A stretch of DNA of 64,000 nucleotides, from contig CAJINA010000149.1 of assembly GCA_905176665.1 (NCBI GenBank), forward strand, positions 186,001 through 250,000. The letters are read 5' to 3'. The DNA is from Olavius algarvensis Delta 4 endosymbiont. GTDB taxonomy: Bacteria; Desulfobacterota; Desulfobacteria; Desulfobacterales; CAJINA01. The notes under the pieces are model-generated. The model ran no database searches. It had not been told where the DNA came from and saw only the letters and a program-made list of their open reading frames with translations. Shown piece after piece: positions 50,347 to 58,182 of this stretch; the stretch's first letter is position 1; each line of letters begins with the position of its first letter. A program made the position numbers and the translations under genes.

Positions 50347-52383
50347 TCAGACCTCCGACTTCTGACCACTTGCTGTGCGGGCCTCCAATGCCAGCCGTTT
50401 GACCTCGGCGATGTCTTCATCCGTGAAGACACCGTTGACCCCCGAGATGGCCGCCAGTTTCATGCCGTGCTTGAGACCCAGCTTGTAGATCTCCCTGACC
50501 TTTTCCCATTCGATGTCCCGGCCGATGGTTTCAGCCAGGCAGGCGTAGGCCACCTTATGCGGCAGGCCGATGCTTTTCATTTCCGGGTTGCCGGGCAGTT
50601 CGATCTCGCCCGATTCGATGACCAGCACATCCGGGCGCTTGGCAACGTCTTCCGGCGACAGGTCCAGGGGCCGGGCCACATCGGTAATAACGCAGCCGGG
50701 TTTGACATTCGTAATGTCCAGGACCTTTTTACCGGCGCCGGACGTGGCTGTCACGATGACATCCATATCCGCCACGAACTTATCGGGCTGCGTGGTTACC
50801 TTGATGGAAACACCCGGTGTCTCTTTAAGTATGGACTCCTTCATCGCCAGCAGTTTGGCGGTATTGCGGCCAACCAGACAAACCTCTTCAAACGCTTTGG
50901 CCAGCAGGCGGGCGCAGACCGACCCAATGGCGCCGGTGGCCCCGAGAACCATGGTTTTACCAGCGATCTTCTTGCCTTTTTCCACCTTGATCAAACCCAT
51001 GCGCCGGACGGCGTCGGCCGCGGCCCACAGGGCCCCGGACGCGGAATAGCTGTTGCCGGTGGTGATGGGGAGCTGGGCTTTTTTGGCCACGGTAACCCCG
51101 GCGTCGCCCACCACTTTTGTAAAGGCGCCCAGGCCCATGATCTGGGCCCCCATGCGCTTGGCCATCCGCGCGGCCTGGAGCAGGCGTTTATAGGTGAATT
51201 CAGGCTTGTGTGCCAGCATCTGCTTCGGTGTGCCGCCCACGGTAATCAGCCACCCCTCGGTTTCCACGCCGGTTGGAGATTTGATGCCGGTAACCCGCGA
51301 GTAAACCCACGGGGGCGCATAGGCGATCACTTTCTCGACGGCATCGAGAAAGGCCGGGGGGGTAAAACTCACCATGAAATCTACGGCCTTGTCTTTTTTC
51401 AGGAATTCTTTGGAAAGGGGGTGGATTACAAAGGCAAACCGGTTCACCCGCCGGGGATTACCGGATGGGTAGACCACCCGCGGGTCCATCTTCTGGGTGC
51501 TGATGATTTCCAGCAGGTCATCGGCGCGGATGTTGTCGCGTTTTTTCCCCAGGGCGGCGATAATCAAAGCCTCCAGGACATTGGGTGCCACCACCCGTTC
51601 CAGGATTTTGGGCGTTGTGTCGATGATGACGTCGACACCCCGTTCTTTCAGGAATTCAACCCGGTCGTCATAAGCCGTCGAGGTGATGATGATTTTCCCA
51701 CCCAGTTCCTCCAGGGAGGTGTCCTCCAGGTAATCGTAAAAATTGTACGATGGCACAACAATGATGTTGGCTTTCTGCATGGCCTTTTTCAGGATGTAGC
51801 CATTCCAGGCCTGCAGGGGCACCACCGATGAGGTCAGCCGTTTGCTGGGAATCCATTGCAGCACCTCGTGGGCGCTGTGGGCGTATTTTTTCAAGCCTTC
51901 CAGAGAGTTTACAAACTTGGAAATCCCGTTTTCGAGAACCGGGTCGGCAAAGGTCAGGTTGTCGGTAAACTCCGACATGACCCGGGCAATCCGGTAGTTG
52001 GACATCCCGGAGAGAAAGAGCACCCGGGCTTCGTCAAAATAGTTGCCGAATTTATACTCGATAAAGCGCAGGGACCACTCAAAGGAGACATCGCGCAGGG
52101 CACTGCCCAGGGTCACGGGGGTTTGGATCCGGGAACCCAGCTTGCGGAGTTTGTCCACGTGCTTGCGGGTGAGGTAACGGGGGCCGAAGCCGTACGGGAA
52201 TTTAACGCATCCCAGGCCGATGGCATCCGCCTCTTTGTCCCAGCGCAGCAGCATCTCGGCTGCTTTTTCCATGTCGCCGTCGGTCCCGAGGCGGATGACG
52301 TTGAATTCCTGCCCCAGAAACTCGGTCTCAAATTCATAATCATGCTCACTCGATCCCAGACTGATACTGACGATTTGCTTCAA
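50347..52383 (-). CDS. Acyl-ACP reductase-like dehydrogenase, paralog 1
   Basis: A 678-residue paralog of the next gene with the same two-part layout. AAR-like elements are YAPPWVYSRVTGIKSPTG, GAQIMGLGAFTKVV, LPITTGNSYSASGALWAAA, the NADPH loop VLGATGAIGSVCARLLA and VKPGCVITDVARP. The start is a TTG in cggaggttaccTTGAAGCAA, which yields MKQIVSISLG, aligned with the paralog start; an upstream in-frame TTG at 52410 lacks a ribosome site. It leads into the second copy after 212 bases of repeats. A role in making fatty aldehyde for wax esters is inferred from the neighbouring WS/DGAT gene. Confidence 0.78.
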   Translation of the reverse strand: MKQIVSISLGSSEHDYEFETEFLGQEFNVIRLGTDGDMEKAAEMLLRWDKEADAIGLGCVKFPYGFGPRYLTRKHVDKLRKLGSRIQTPVTLGSALRDVSFEWSLRFIEYKFGNYFDEARVLFLSGMSNYRIARVMSEFTDNLTFADPVLENGISKFVNSLEGLKKYAHSAHEVLQWIPSKRLTSSVVPLQAWNGYILKKAMQKANIIVVPSYNFYDYLEDTSLEELGGKIIITSTAYDDRVEFLKERGVDVIIDTTPKILERVVAPNVLEALIIAALGKKRDNIRADDLLEIISTQKMDPRVVYPSGNPRRVNRFAFVIHPLSKEFLKKDKAVDFMVSFTPPAFLDAVEKVIAYAPPWVYSRVTGIKSPTGVETEGWLITVGGTPKQMLAHKPEFTYKRLLQAARMAKRMGAQIMGLGAFTKVVGDAGVTVAKKAQLPITTGNSYSASGALWAAADAVRRMGLIKVEKGKKIAGKTMVLGATGAIGSVCARLLAKAFEEVCLVGRNTAKLLAMKESILKETPGVSIKVTTQPDKFVADMDVIVTATSGAGKKVLDITNVKPGCVITDVARPLDLSPEDVAKRPDVLVIESGEIELPGNPEMKSIGLPHKVAYACLAETIGRDIEWEKVREIYKLGLKHGMKLAAISGVNGVFTDEDIAEVKRLALEARTASGQKSEV

Positions 52384-52533
52384 GGTAACCTCCGGTATCG
52401 TTACATCCAAGCGCTTTTCAATAGTCTTGCGCGTGTCGTATTTTTGAAACTATAAAAAGTCATCGCGTGTTAAATTCGAAACAATGTCAAAATTCAAAAT
52501 CCAAAACGGCAAACATTTTCAAATCCCGTTATT

Positions 52534-52833
52534 CTATTTGCTGCAACCGGCGTTTTGTTTTTTCGGATTTGCAGCGTCCGCCTTGAGAACATTCCGGATT
52601 TCGGACTTAAGGCCATTGTCCCTGATGGCATCTACAGGGCATATCGCCATCGCCTCACGGCACAGCGATTCTTCATCCCGATCTGCCGGCTGCTTGCAAA
52701 CATACTCGTACCCCTCTTCCAGATTGGAAGCAAAATTCGCCGGGGCAATTTCCGGGCAGATGGTGCAGCCAATACAGCGCGTGTTTACATAAAACCGCCC
52801 GGGGGCATTTTCAACGATCTTGGCCGACATCAT
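52534..52833 (-). CDS. 4Fe-4S ferredoxin
   Basis: A 99-residue protein with one cluster: CIGCTICPEIAP near the N-terminus and the fourth cysteine in AICPVDAI. A region between them has a CxxxxxxxxxxC-like break. It starts with ATGATG overlapping the stop codon of the wax ester synthase gene by four bases, so the two are cotranslated. The C-terminal tail (IRNVLKADAANPKK) is encoded by a 40-base repeat found non-coding at 19520, so it is probably a late addition. It is a plausible electron donor to the adjacent reductases. Confidence 0.85.
   Translation of the reverse strand: MMSAKIVENAPGRFYVNTRCIGCTICPEIAPANFASNLEEGYEYVCKQPADRDEESLCREAMAICPVDAIRDNGLKSEIRNVLKADAANPKKQNAGCSK
52562..52601. repeat. 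Forty-base repeat, coding copy
   Basis: TTCGGATTTGCAGCGTCCGC then CTTGAGAACATTCCGGATTT; matches 19520-19559 with two mismatches. It lies inside the 3' end of the ferredoxin gene. The stretch 52470-52560 after it is similarly repetitive and AT-rich. Confidence 0.7.
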
Positions 52834-54494
52834 TCCGTCAGCTCCTTCATCAACCGGGCCACATCCTTAAGGCGGTCATCTTCCGCTTCCCGGTCACGGT
52901 GAATACCGCAAAACCGCGAACCGGGACGCGCCTTTTTGCTGCAGGGCTTTCCCTTTTTCGTCAGGGCCCGACAAGCGCCCGGCGCCCGGCTTGGGGAGGC
53001 CTTCTTTTTTTCCGTTTTAGTCTGGTCCTTGCTTTCACTATAGCGATCGTGCAGCACCAGGGGATCCTCTTCAATCTTTCCGGATTGGACCAGTTTCAGC
53101 AGATAATCGAGCTCGGCATTGAAACTTTCGAGGAGCACCTGGGGATCGGGCATCAGGTTTTCATCCGAAGCAATGCCCACCGTCACTTTGCCGTCATAAC
53201 TGAGAATGCTGATACCCAGGCCGATGTTGCCGCTACGCGGCACCCAGAACATGAAGTTGTGAATCCGGCTGCCGGCAAAGTACAGCGGCTCTCGCGGACC
53301 CGGGACGTTGGTCATTACCCCGGAGGCTTTATTGCCGAACAGGCGCGCGGTCTTCTTGGCGAAGTCCGGGGGCAGGTACCCGATGGCGTTGAGCAGGCCG
53401 AAATTGATGTAGGGTTCCGGCGATGTCTTCAGCCGATCCATGCGCCGCTTTACCTCTTTCAGCCGCAGGACGGCATCTTCGAGGTAAACCGGCAGGGGCA
53501 GGAAGACGAGGCTGAACTTGTTGCCCAGCTCAAACTCGGTTCCCGGGTTGCGAATATTGAAAGGCACCGTGACCCGCAGATCCAGTTCGTTGACCGGGAC
53601 GTTGCGGGTCTTGAGGTAGCTGCGCATGGCGCCCGTCACAGTGGAAATGAGGACGTCGTTGATCGTGGCCGATTTTATGGCCCGCCCGATTTCCTTGATT
53701 TTGGCCAGGGAAACCGGCTCGGACCAGGCCACTTTTTTGCGGGTGCCCAGGCGCCCTTTGAAGGGCGTGTTGGGGTCTGGTTTCATGATGGTCAAACGCG
53801 AAAGAACCGAGGCAAAATCAGTCGAGACGCGTCCGGTTGTACGGGCCAGGTTTTTCAGGTGTTCGGGATCCGTGGCGGCCTTGCTGACCTCTTTGACCAG
53901 GGCCGTGCCCACTTTCTTGGTTTTGGAAACCGTTTCCCGGGCGGTGTCCATCAAGGACGCCAGCGGCAGGGCCGATCGCATGGAAAAGGCGGGTTTCTTT
54001 TTTTCGGCCGACCCGGTCGGCCAGGGGGCGTCCGGGTCGGTATCGGCGGTCGAGAGCAGGACGTATATCAGGCTGATGCCGTCGGCAATGCAATGGTGAA
54101 TACGGAAAAAGAGCACGCAGCCGGCGCCGTAGTTTTCGATCAGGTGGATCTGCCACAGCGGGCGATTGGGGTCCAGGGGGGTCACCGTCAGGTTGCTGAT
54201 CATCTCCTGCAGGTCGGCCTTGTCACCAGGATCCGGTAGGGCGATCCGGTGGATGTGGGAGCGCAGGTCGTAATTGGGATCGGTTTCCCAGGTGGGCAGG
54301 CCCACGCCGGACTTGGGTTTGACGATTCTCTTTTGAAAACGGGGAAACGAAGCCAGCCGGCTGTCGATGGTGGCCAGCAGCCGCTTATAATCTAACGGCT
54401 CGGTGAACTCCATGAAAGCGGTAATCACCATCAGGTTGGTGGGTTCATCCATGGATAACCAGAAATTATCGGCATTGGTCATCGGTTTAGCCAT
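52830..54494 (-). CDS. Wax ester synthase / diacylglycerol acyltransferase (WS/DGAT)
   Basis: A 554-residue bifunctional acyltransferase that joins acyl-CoA to fatty alcohol (wax ester) or diacylglycerol (TAG). The catalytic HHxxxDG is at residues 133-139 in FRIHHCIADGIS; PLDPNRPLWQIHLIE and the C-terminal TNVPGPREPLYFAG are also typical. The N-terminus LDEPT-like (FWLSMDEPTNLM) is standard. After the enzyme, residues ~490-540 add a basic, cysteine-containing tail (CRALTKKGKPCSKKARPG, then FCGIH) like a small zinc-binding motif, unusual for the family. ATG follows AAGGAGACATTAG. It is first in a unit with the ferredoxin and is divergent from phasin. Confidence 0.92.
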   Translation of the reverse strand: MAKPMTNADNFWLSMDEPTNLMVITAFMEFTEPLDYKRLLATIDSRLASFPRFQKRIVKPKSGVGLPTWETDPNYDLRSHIHRIALPDPGDKADLQEMISNLTVTPLDPNRPLWQIHLIENYGAGCVLFFRIHHCIADGISLIYVLLSTADTDPDAPWPTGSAEKKKPAFSMRSALPLASLMDTARETVSKTKKVGTALVKEVSKAATDPEHLKNLARTTGRVSTDFASVLSRLTIMKPDPNTPFKGRLGTRKKVAWSEPVSLAKIKEIGRAIKSATINDVLISTVTGAMRSYLKTRNVPVNELDLRVTVPFNIRNPGTEFELGNKFSLVFLPLPVYLEDAVLRLKEVKRRMDRLKTSPEPYINFGLLNAIGYLPPDFAKKTARLFGNKASGVMTNVPGPREPLYFAGSRIHNFMFWVPRSGNIGLGISILSYDGKVTVGIASDENLMPDPQVLLESFNAELDYLLKLVQSGKIEEDPLVLHDRYSESKDQTKTEKKKASPSRAPGACRALTKKGKPCSKKARPGSRFCGIHRDREAEDDRLKDVARLMKELTE

Positions 54495-54654
54495 CTAATG
54501 TCTCCTTAATTGGGCGGTCGTACGGGGTGATGCGTATAAAGCTACAATATTACAGGGGATAGGCCGCCAATTAAAATAGAAAACCAGAATTTATGCAATA
54601 GCTAATATTGTCACGACCGGCCAGGTTCCAGGCCGGCTATTTTAAGGGTTGGGC

Positions 54655-54683
54655 TTGACAAATATAACGCAATGCGTCATAAT
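54655..54683 (+). promoter_or_regulatory. Phasin promoter with embedded operator
   Basis: TTGACA (54655-54660), 17 bases, CATAAT (54678-54683) is close to sigma70 consensus. The spacer and -10 contain ATAACGCAATGCGTCAT at 54664-54680, one mismatch from the palindrome at the patatin promoter. It may also affect the divergent WS/DGAT gene. Confidence 0.75.
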
Positions 54684-54757
54684 AAGCAAGTGGGATTTTC
54701 ACTCATTTATAAGCACGCCCCAAAACGGGCAAAAAAGAAACCTCAAGGAGAAACAAG

Positions 54758-55279
54758 ATGACAACAAAAAAAGCAACCACCCGAAAAGTTAGTAAAAAAA
54801 CCGCCCAGGCCGATTCGCGTTACCAGACGATCCAGACCCTCCGGGAAACCGGCGAAGATCTGGCCGACCGGCTCGAGTATTATAAGGCCAAATACATTGA
54901 ATACCCGGCTTACAGCTCAATCGCGTTTATGGCCGATTTGGGCCGGGACCCCCGCCGGTCCATCGACACCCTGGCTGATGACAGCCGGGAGCGGCTTACG
55001 GATCTGCGCAAGGATGCCCGCCGGAAAGTGGACGGATACCTGAAAGACGGACGCAAGTTTTACCGCCGGGCCCGTAAAGATCCCCGCAAGACCTTTGACC
55101 GCGTAGTGAAAAACAGCCGGACGGTTTTGGACGATTTCGGATCGGAAGCCAAAGAACGGTTGGAGGATTTCGTCGCGGGCGGCCGGGAGCTCATTCAGGG
55201 TCTTGACAAAGATAGCCGGTTGGTAGCCGAACGTCTGCGGGCTTCGGGTAAAAAGACCCTTGAAAATCTCTCCAGCTAG
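54758..55279 (+). CDS. Phasin-like granule-associated protein
   Basis: A 173-residue, lysine- and arginine-rich, all-helical protein starting MTTKKATTRKVSKKTAQADS after CAAGGAGAAACAAG. Repeated amphipathic units (DSRERLTDLRKDARRKVDGY; KDPRKTFDRVVKNSRTVLDD; ERLEDFVAGGRELIQGLDKD) resemble phasins and the PhaF/apolipoprotein-like helical coat proteins that bind storage granules. No PHA synthase is in the window, so the granule may be wax ester or TAG. It is preceded by a strong promoter with a palindromic operator and followed by a PhaR-type gene. Confidence 0.7.
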   Translation: MTTKKATTRKVSKKTAQADSRYQTIQTLRETGEDLADRLEYYKAKYIEYPAYSSIAFMADLGRDPRRSIDTLADDSRERLTDLRKDARRKVDGYLKDGRKFYRRARKDPRKTFDRVVKNSRTVLDDFGSEAKERLEDFVAGGRELIQGLDKDSRLVAERLRASGKKTLENLSS

Positions 55280-55524
55280 ATTGGCCCGTAGCAAGGCCGG
55301 CTGCGGTTGATAAAAAAATATGTCGCCGGCAGATTCTATGATACGGTACAAAACTCAATACCCCTGACGCGCGCCAAGTCGCGAAGGCGCAGGGCAGGTC
55401 GACATTTGTTGCGGGGTGCATGGTTTTAAGAATATGAATCCACCTGGCGATATCGCCGCCAGATGCTTTGGGCGGCGGTGCGGGCCCCGTTTTTAAGCTG
55501 GTTTCCACCAACCATGGAGGCGTA

Positions 55525-56133
55525 ATGCACAAGATTAAAAAATACGTCAATCGCAAGATGTACGATACGACCGACAAGAAATACGTCTCCATGGAGCAGG
55601 TTGCCCGACTGATCAAGTCCGGCGAAGAGGTGTCGATCATTGACAACAAAACCGGTGAAGACCTCACCGCGGCGATCGTATCCCGGTTGATCGGCCAGGA
55701 CAAAAAGGAAAAGGGCAGTGTGGTTTCGCCGCGGATCATGATGCAGCTGCTGCGCAAGGGAGGGGACACGTTGACGGATTATGCCAAAAAATATACGTCC
55801 CTGTGGCAGAATGCCCTCACCATGGCCGAAGATGAAGTGGACAAGGTGGTGGGGACGCTGGTCAAAGACAAGCAACTTTCCCGGGATGAGGGCAGCCGGC
55901 TGAAGAAGGAAATCACCGGATACACGGATTCACTTAAAAACTGGATCGGAGAACGGGTGGACCGGCATATGAACGAGGCCCTGGCGGCCATGAATCTCGC
56001 CTCCCGGGACCAGGTGGCTGCTCTTACAGCCAAGATCGACAAATTGAGCCGGGAGGTAGCCCGGTTGAAAAAACAGGCGGCTCCCGGGAAAACGGCCCGG
56101 AAGAAACGGGCCGCTAAAAAGAAACCGAAATGA
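55525..56133 (+). CDS. phaR: PhaR-type polyhydroxyalkanoate synthesis regulator with phasin-like tail
   Basis: A 202-residue protein starting after ATGGAGGCGTA. Residues 1-60 are the PHB accumulation regulatory DNA-binding domain: KKYVNRKMYDTTDKKYVSME and IDNKTGEDLTAAIVSRLI. Residues 70-170 are helical and phasin-like, and the last 30 are alanine/lysine-rich as in PhaF-type tails. PhaR binds both granule and phasin promoter, releasing repression when granules form. It is the best candidate to act at the 17 bp palindrome, though this is inference. A longer frame from 55468 lacks a ribosome site. Confidence 0.82.
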   Translation: MHKIKKYVNRKMYDTTDKKYVSMEQVARLIKSGEEVSIIDNKTGEDLTAAIVSRLIGQDKKEKGSVVSPRIMMQLLRKGGDTLTDYAKKYTSLWQNALTMAEDEVDKVVGTLVKDKQLSRDEGSRLKKEITGYTDSLKNWIGERVDRHMNEALAAMNLASRDQVAALTAKIDKLSREVARLKKQAAPGKTARKKRAAKKKPK

Positions 56134-56774
56134 CAGAATCGGCTGAAGGAAACGATTTTTTGAATTTGAAACGCGCCCTGCAGGGATTTCAGTCCAACCG
56201 GCTGAATGCCACCTACAGCGACCTGAAAAATGATCCCGAGTACCAAAAGATCGGGGTCTTTTTCTTTGAAAAACTCTACGCTCCGGAAGATTTTTCATTC
56301 CGGGACGCCAGTATCAAGAAGCTGCAGAAAATCCTAAAGGGGAAAGTATATACGGGCATGGTATCGGCTGTCAGCCGGGTGATCGAGTTGCACGAACTGT
56401 CCGATCGGCTGGACGACCGCATGGTGGACGGTTTGCTGGCGGCCGGTGTCGGGACCGACCTGGATATGGCGCAGTATCAGGAGATCTACCGCAGTCTGGA
56501 CAACTACGATGAGCGGATTTATCAGATCAACCTGAGTACCGATGTGACCCGGGCGTTTCACCAGCTAAGTAAGAAATGGATTGTGGCGCTATCCCTCAAA
56601 ACGGTGCGGACCACGGCGCATATGATCGGCATGGGCAAAATCATCGATTTCATCTACGAAGGTTACGAAGGCTTCAGGGCCATGAAGTCCATCGATTTTT
56701 TCGTGGATACAGTGCAGGAACGCGAGCTTGCCTGGCACAATGAGATTTGGAATGGCGCGCAGGCTAAAACTTAA
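56130..56774 (+). CDS. Conserved hypothetical protein, 214 aa
   Basis: Overlaps the phaR stop by four bases (ATGA), so coupled translation is expected. All-helical, with YQKIGVFFFEKLYAPEDFS near residue 40 and FHQLSKKWIVALSLKTVRTT near 145. It has no membrane segment or signal peptide and no domain I can name. Position directly after PhaR and two genes from WS/DGAT suggests a role on or near storage granules. Confidence 0.65.
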   Translation: MTESAEGNDFLNLKRALQGFQSNRLNATYSDLKNDPEYQKIGVFFFEKLYAPEDFSFRDASIKKLQKILKGKVYTGMVSAVSRVIELHELSDRLDDRMVDGLLAAGVGTDLDMAQYQEIYRSLDNYDERIYQINLSTDVTRAFHQLSKKWIVALSLKTVRTTAHMIGMGKIIDFIYEGYEGFRAMKSIDFFVDTVQERELAWHNEIWNGAQAKT

Positions 56775-56843
56775 AAACCATTTCCCGCACAGAGCACACA
56801 GAGATCACAGAGCCCGCTTCGCGGGGAAACCAAACATCATAAT

Positions 56844-56994
56844 CTCGCGCAGAGACGCAAAGGCGCAGAGAACACCATTAGTTGGTCCCGCTTCGCGGGA
56901 TAAAACCTGAATTGTAGGTTTAAAGGTCATTGTCAGTGGAGCTGACCCGGCTTCTGCGTTTGACCTTCTCTGCGTCTCCGCGTCTCTGCGCGAG
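56844..56994. repeat. Inverted-repeat element, CGCAGAGG-unit family, copy 5
   Basis: Left arm CTCGCGCAGAGACGCAAAGG; right arm CTGCGTCTCCGCGTCTCTGC ending GCGAGA. A partial related track (GCACAGAGCACACAGAGATC) precedes it at about 56790. It separates the 214-residue gene from the second patatin. Confidence 0.8.
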
Positions 56995-57083
56995 ACAATA
57001 GGATTTTCAGGTTTTGACCTTCTCTGTGTCCGGTATGCGCACGGTGAGAGATGCAAGGTCGTTTTTGAAATAGAAAGGAAACT

Positions 57084-57917
57084 ATGCGAAGAGCATTGAT
57101 CTTATCCGGCGGCGGCGCGCGCGGAGCCTTCCAGGTGGGGGTCTGGAATTATCTGCAGGAGAGCGGCTGGGATCCGGATCTGATCTGCGGGACGTCCGTG
57201 GGGGCCCTCAACGCCGTGGCCATCGGCTCCGGCATGCCCCTGGAAAAGTTGATGCATATCTGGAAAACCCTGGACCGCAGCAAGGCCTACCGCCGCCGGC
57301 TGCTGCGGTTTTTATGGTTCGCTCTTTTCGCGCCCACCTTCCGGCCGCTCATGGACACCGGCCCCCTGCGCAACACCATCACCAACGCCCTTGACCTGGA
57401 AGTCCTGCGCCGCAGTCCGCGGGACATTCTCATCACCACCGTCAATATACACACGAACCAAATCAACCTGTTCGATCAGAAAACCATAGACGTGGACCAT
57501 GTGATGGCCTCGAGCGCGCTGCCGGGCTTTTTTCCCTGGCAGACGATCGATGGCCAACCGCACTGGGACGGGGGCGTCATGGCGAACACGCCGCTCTTCC
57601 CGGCCCTGGAGCAGGGCGCCGAGGAGATCATCGTGGTGCTCCTGTCGCCCGTGGGCCAGTTTGACCAACCGGAGCCGCGCGGGGTTCGTGAAGTTTCCGA
57701 GCTGGTCTTCGAGCAATCGCTGATCGCTTCCTGCCAGGCGACATTACACGCCGGCAACCCGGTCTGGAGCGGCCAGGCAAAGCCCAGGATCTCGATCGTA
57801 GCGCCCACCCGGATGCTCGGATTTCGATCCCTGCTGAACTTTTCCGTCAAACAATCCCTGCAGTTGATCGATGATGGCTACCAGGGTGCAAAAGAACAGT
57901 TGGCGGGAGTTGTTTAA
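57084..57917 (+). CDS. Patatin-like phospholipase
   Basis: A 277-residue lipid hydrolase. The oxyanion loop is LSGGGARGAFQVG, nucleophile S38 in GTSVGALNA, and catalytic aspartate D162 in HWDGGVMANTPLFPA, so it is complete. No signal peptide, hence cytoplasmic, where it could act on membrane lipids or stored neutral lipids. ATG follows AGAAAGGAAACT. Length is normal for short bacterial patatins. It is distant in sequence from the broken patatin at 46362. Confidence 0.92.
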   Translation: MRRALILSGGGARGAFQVGVWNYLQESGWDPDLICGTSVGALNAVAIGSGMPLEKLMHIWKTLDRSKAYRRRLLRFLWFALFAPTFRPLMDTGPLRNTITNALDLEVLRRSPRDILITTVNIHTNQINLFDQKTIDVDHVMASSALPGFFPWQTIDGQPHWDGGVMANTPLFPALEQGAEEIIVVLLSPVGQFDQPEPRGVREVSELVFEQSLIASCQATLHAGNPVWSGQAKPRISIVAPTRMLGFRSLLNFSVKQSLQLIDDGYQGAKEQLAGVV

Positions 57918-58023
57918 AAAGTTAAGATCCATGGGTTGGTTTTGGCTTTCCCCCTTGTGACGCGCCGAGCAACTCTGGGCAGCATCATAGGCAGAGAGGT
58001 GAAAGAAAAAGGAACCTAAACTC

Positions 58024-58168
58024 AAAGGCTATCTCAAAAATAGGATTTTGGTTCAAGGTCAAGGCGGCCGTGAGGTTCCAACCGGAGGAATACTCAAGTA
58101 TTTCGAGGATTGGAACCTCGCGCCTGACGCGGAGATTGGAACAAAAGACATTTTTGAGACAGCCTTTT
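58024..58168. repeat. Long hairpin element, copy G
   Basis: The outer arms AAAGGCTATCTCAAAAAT and ATTTTTGAGACAGCCTTT pair almost fully; inner GGTTCAAGGTCAAGGCGGCC, TACTCAAGTATTTCGAGGAT and GACGCGGAGATTGGAAC as in copy F. It ends 3 bases before the ribosome site of the Fe-ADH gene. Confidence 0.85.
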
Positions 58169-58182
58169 GGAAGGAGCACACC

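Noticed and set aside
50467..51831. A 454-codon frame on the plus strand, opposite the first reductase-like gene
   Set aside because: It is antisense to a clear AAR-like protein, has no ribosome site and no recognisable domain; its composition mirrors the codon bias of the true gene.
52899..54239. A 446-codon plus-strand frame opposite WS/DGAT
   Set aside because: Shadow of the wax ester synthase; glycine- and arginine-rich with no domain.
58048..58182. N-terminal extension of the Fe-ADH frame
   Set aside because: It runs through hairpin copy G and precedes a strong ribosome site and the family-typical start at 58183.
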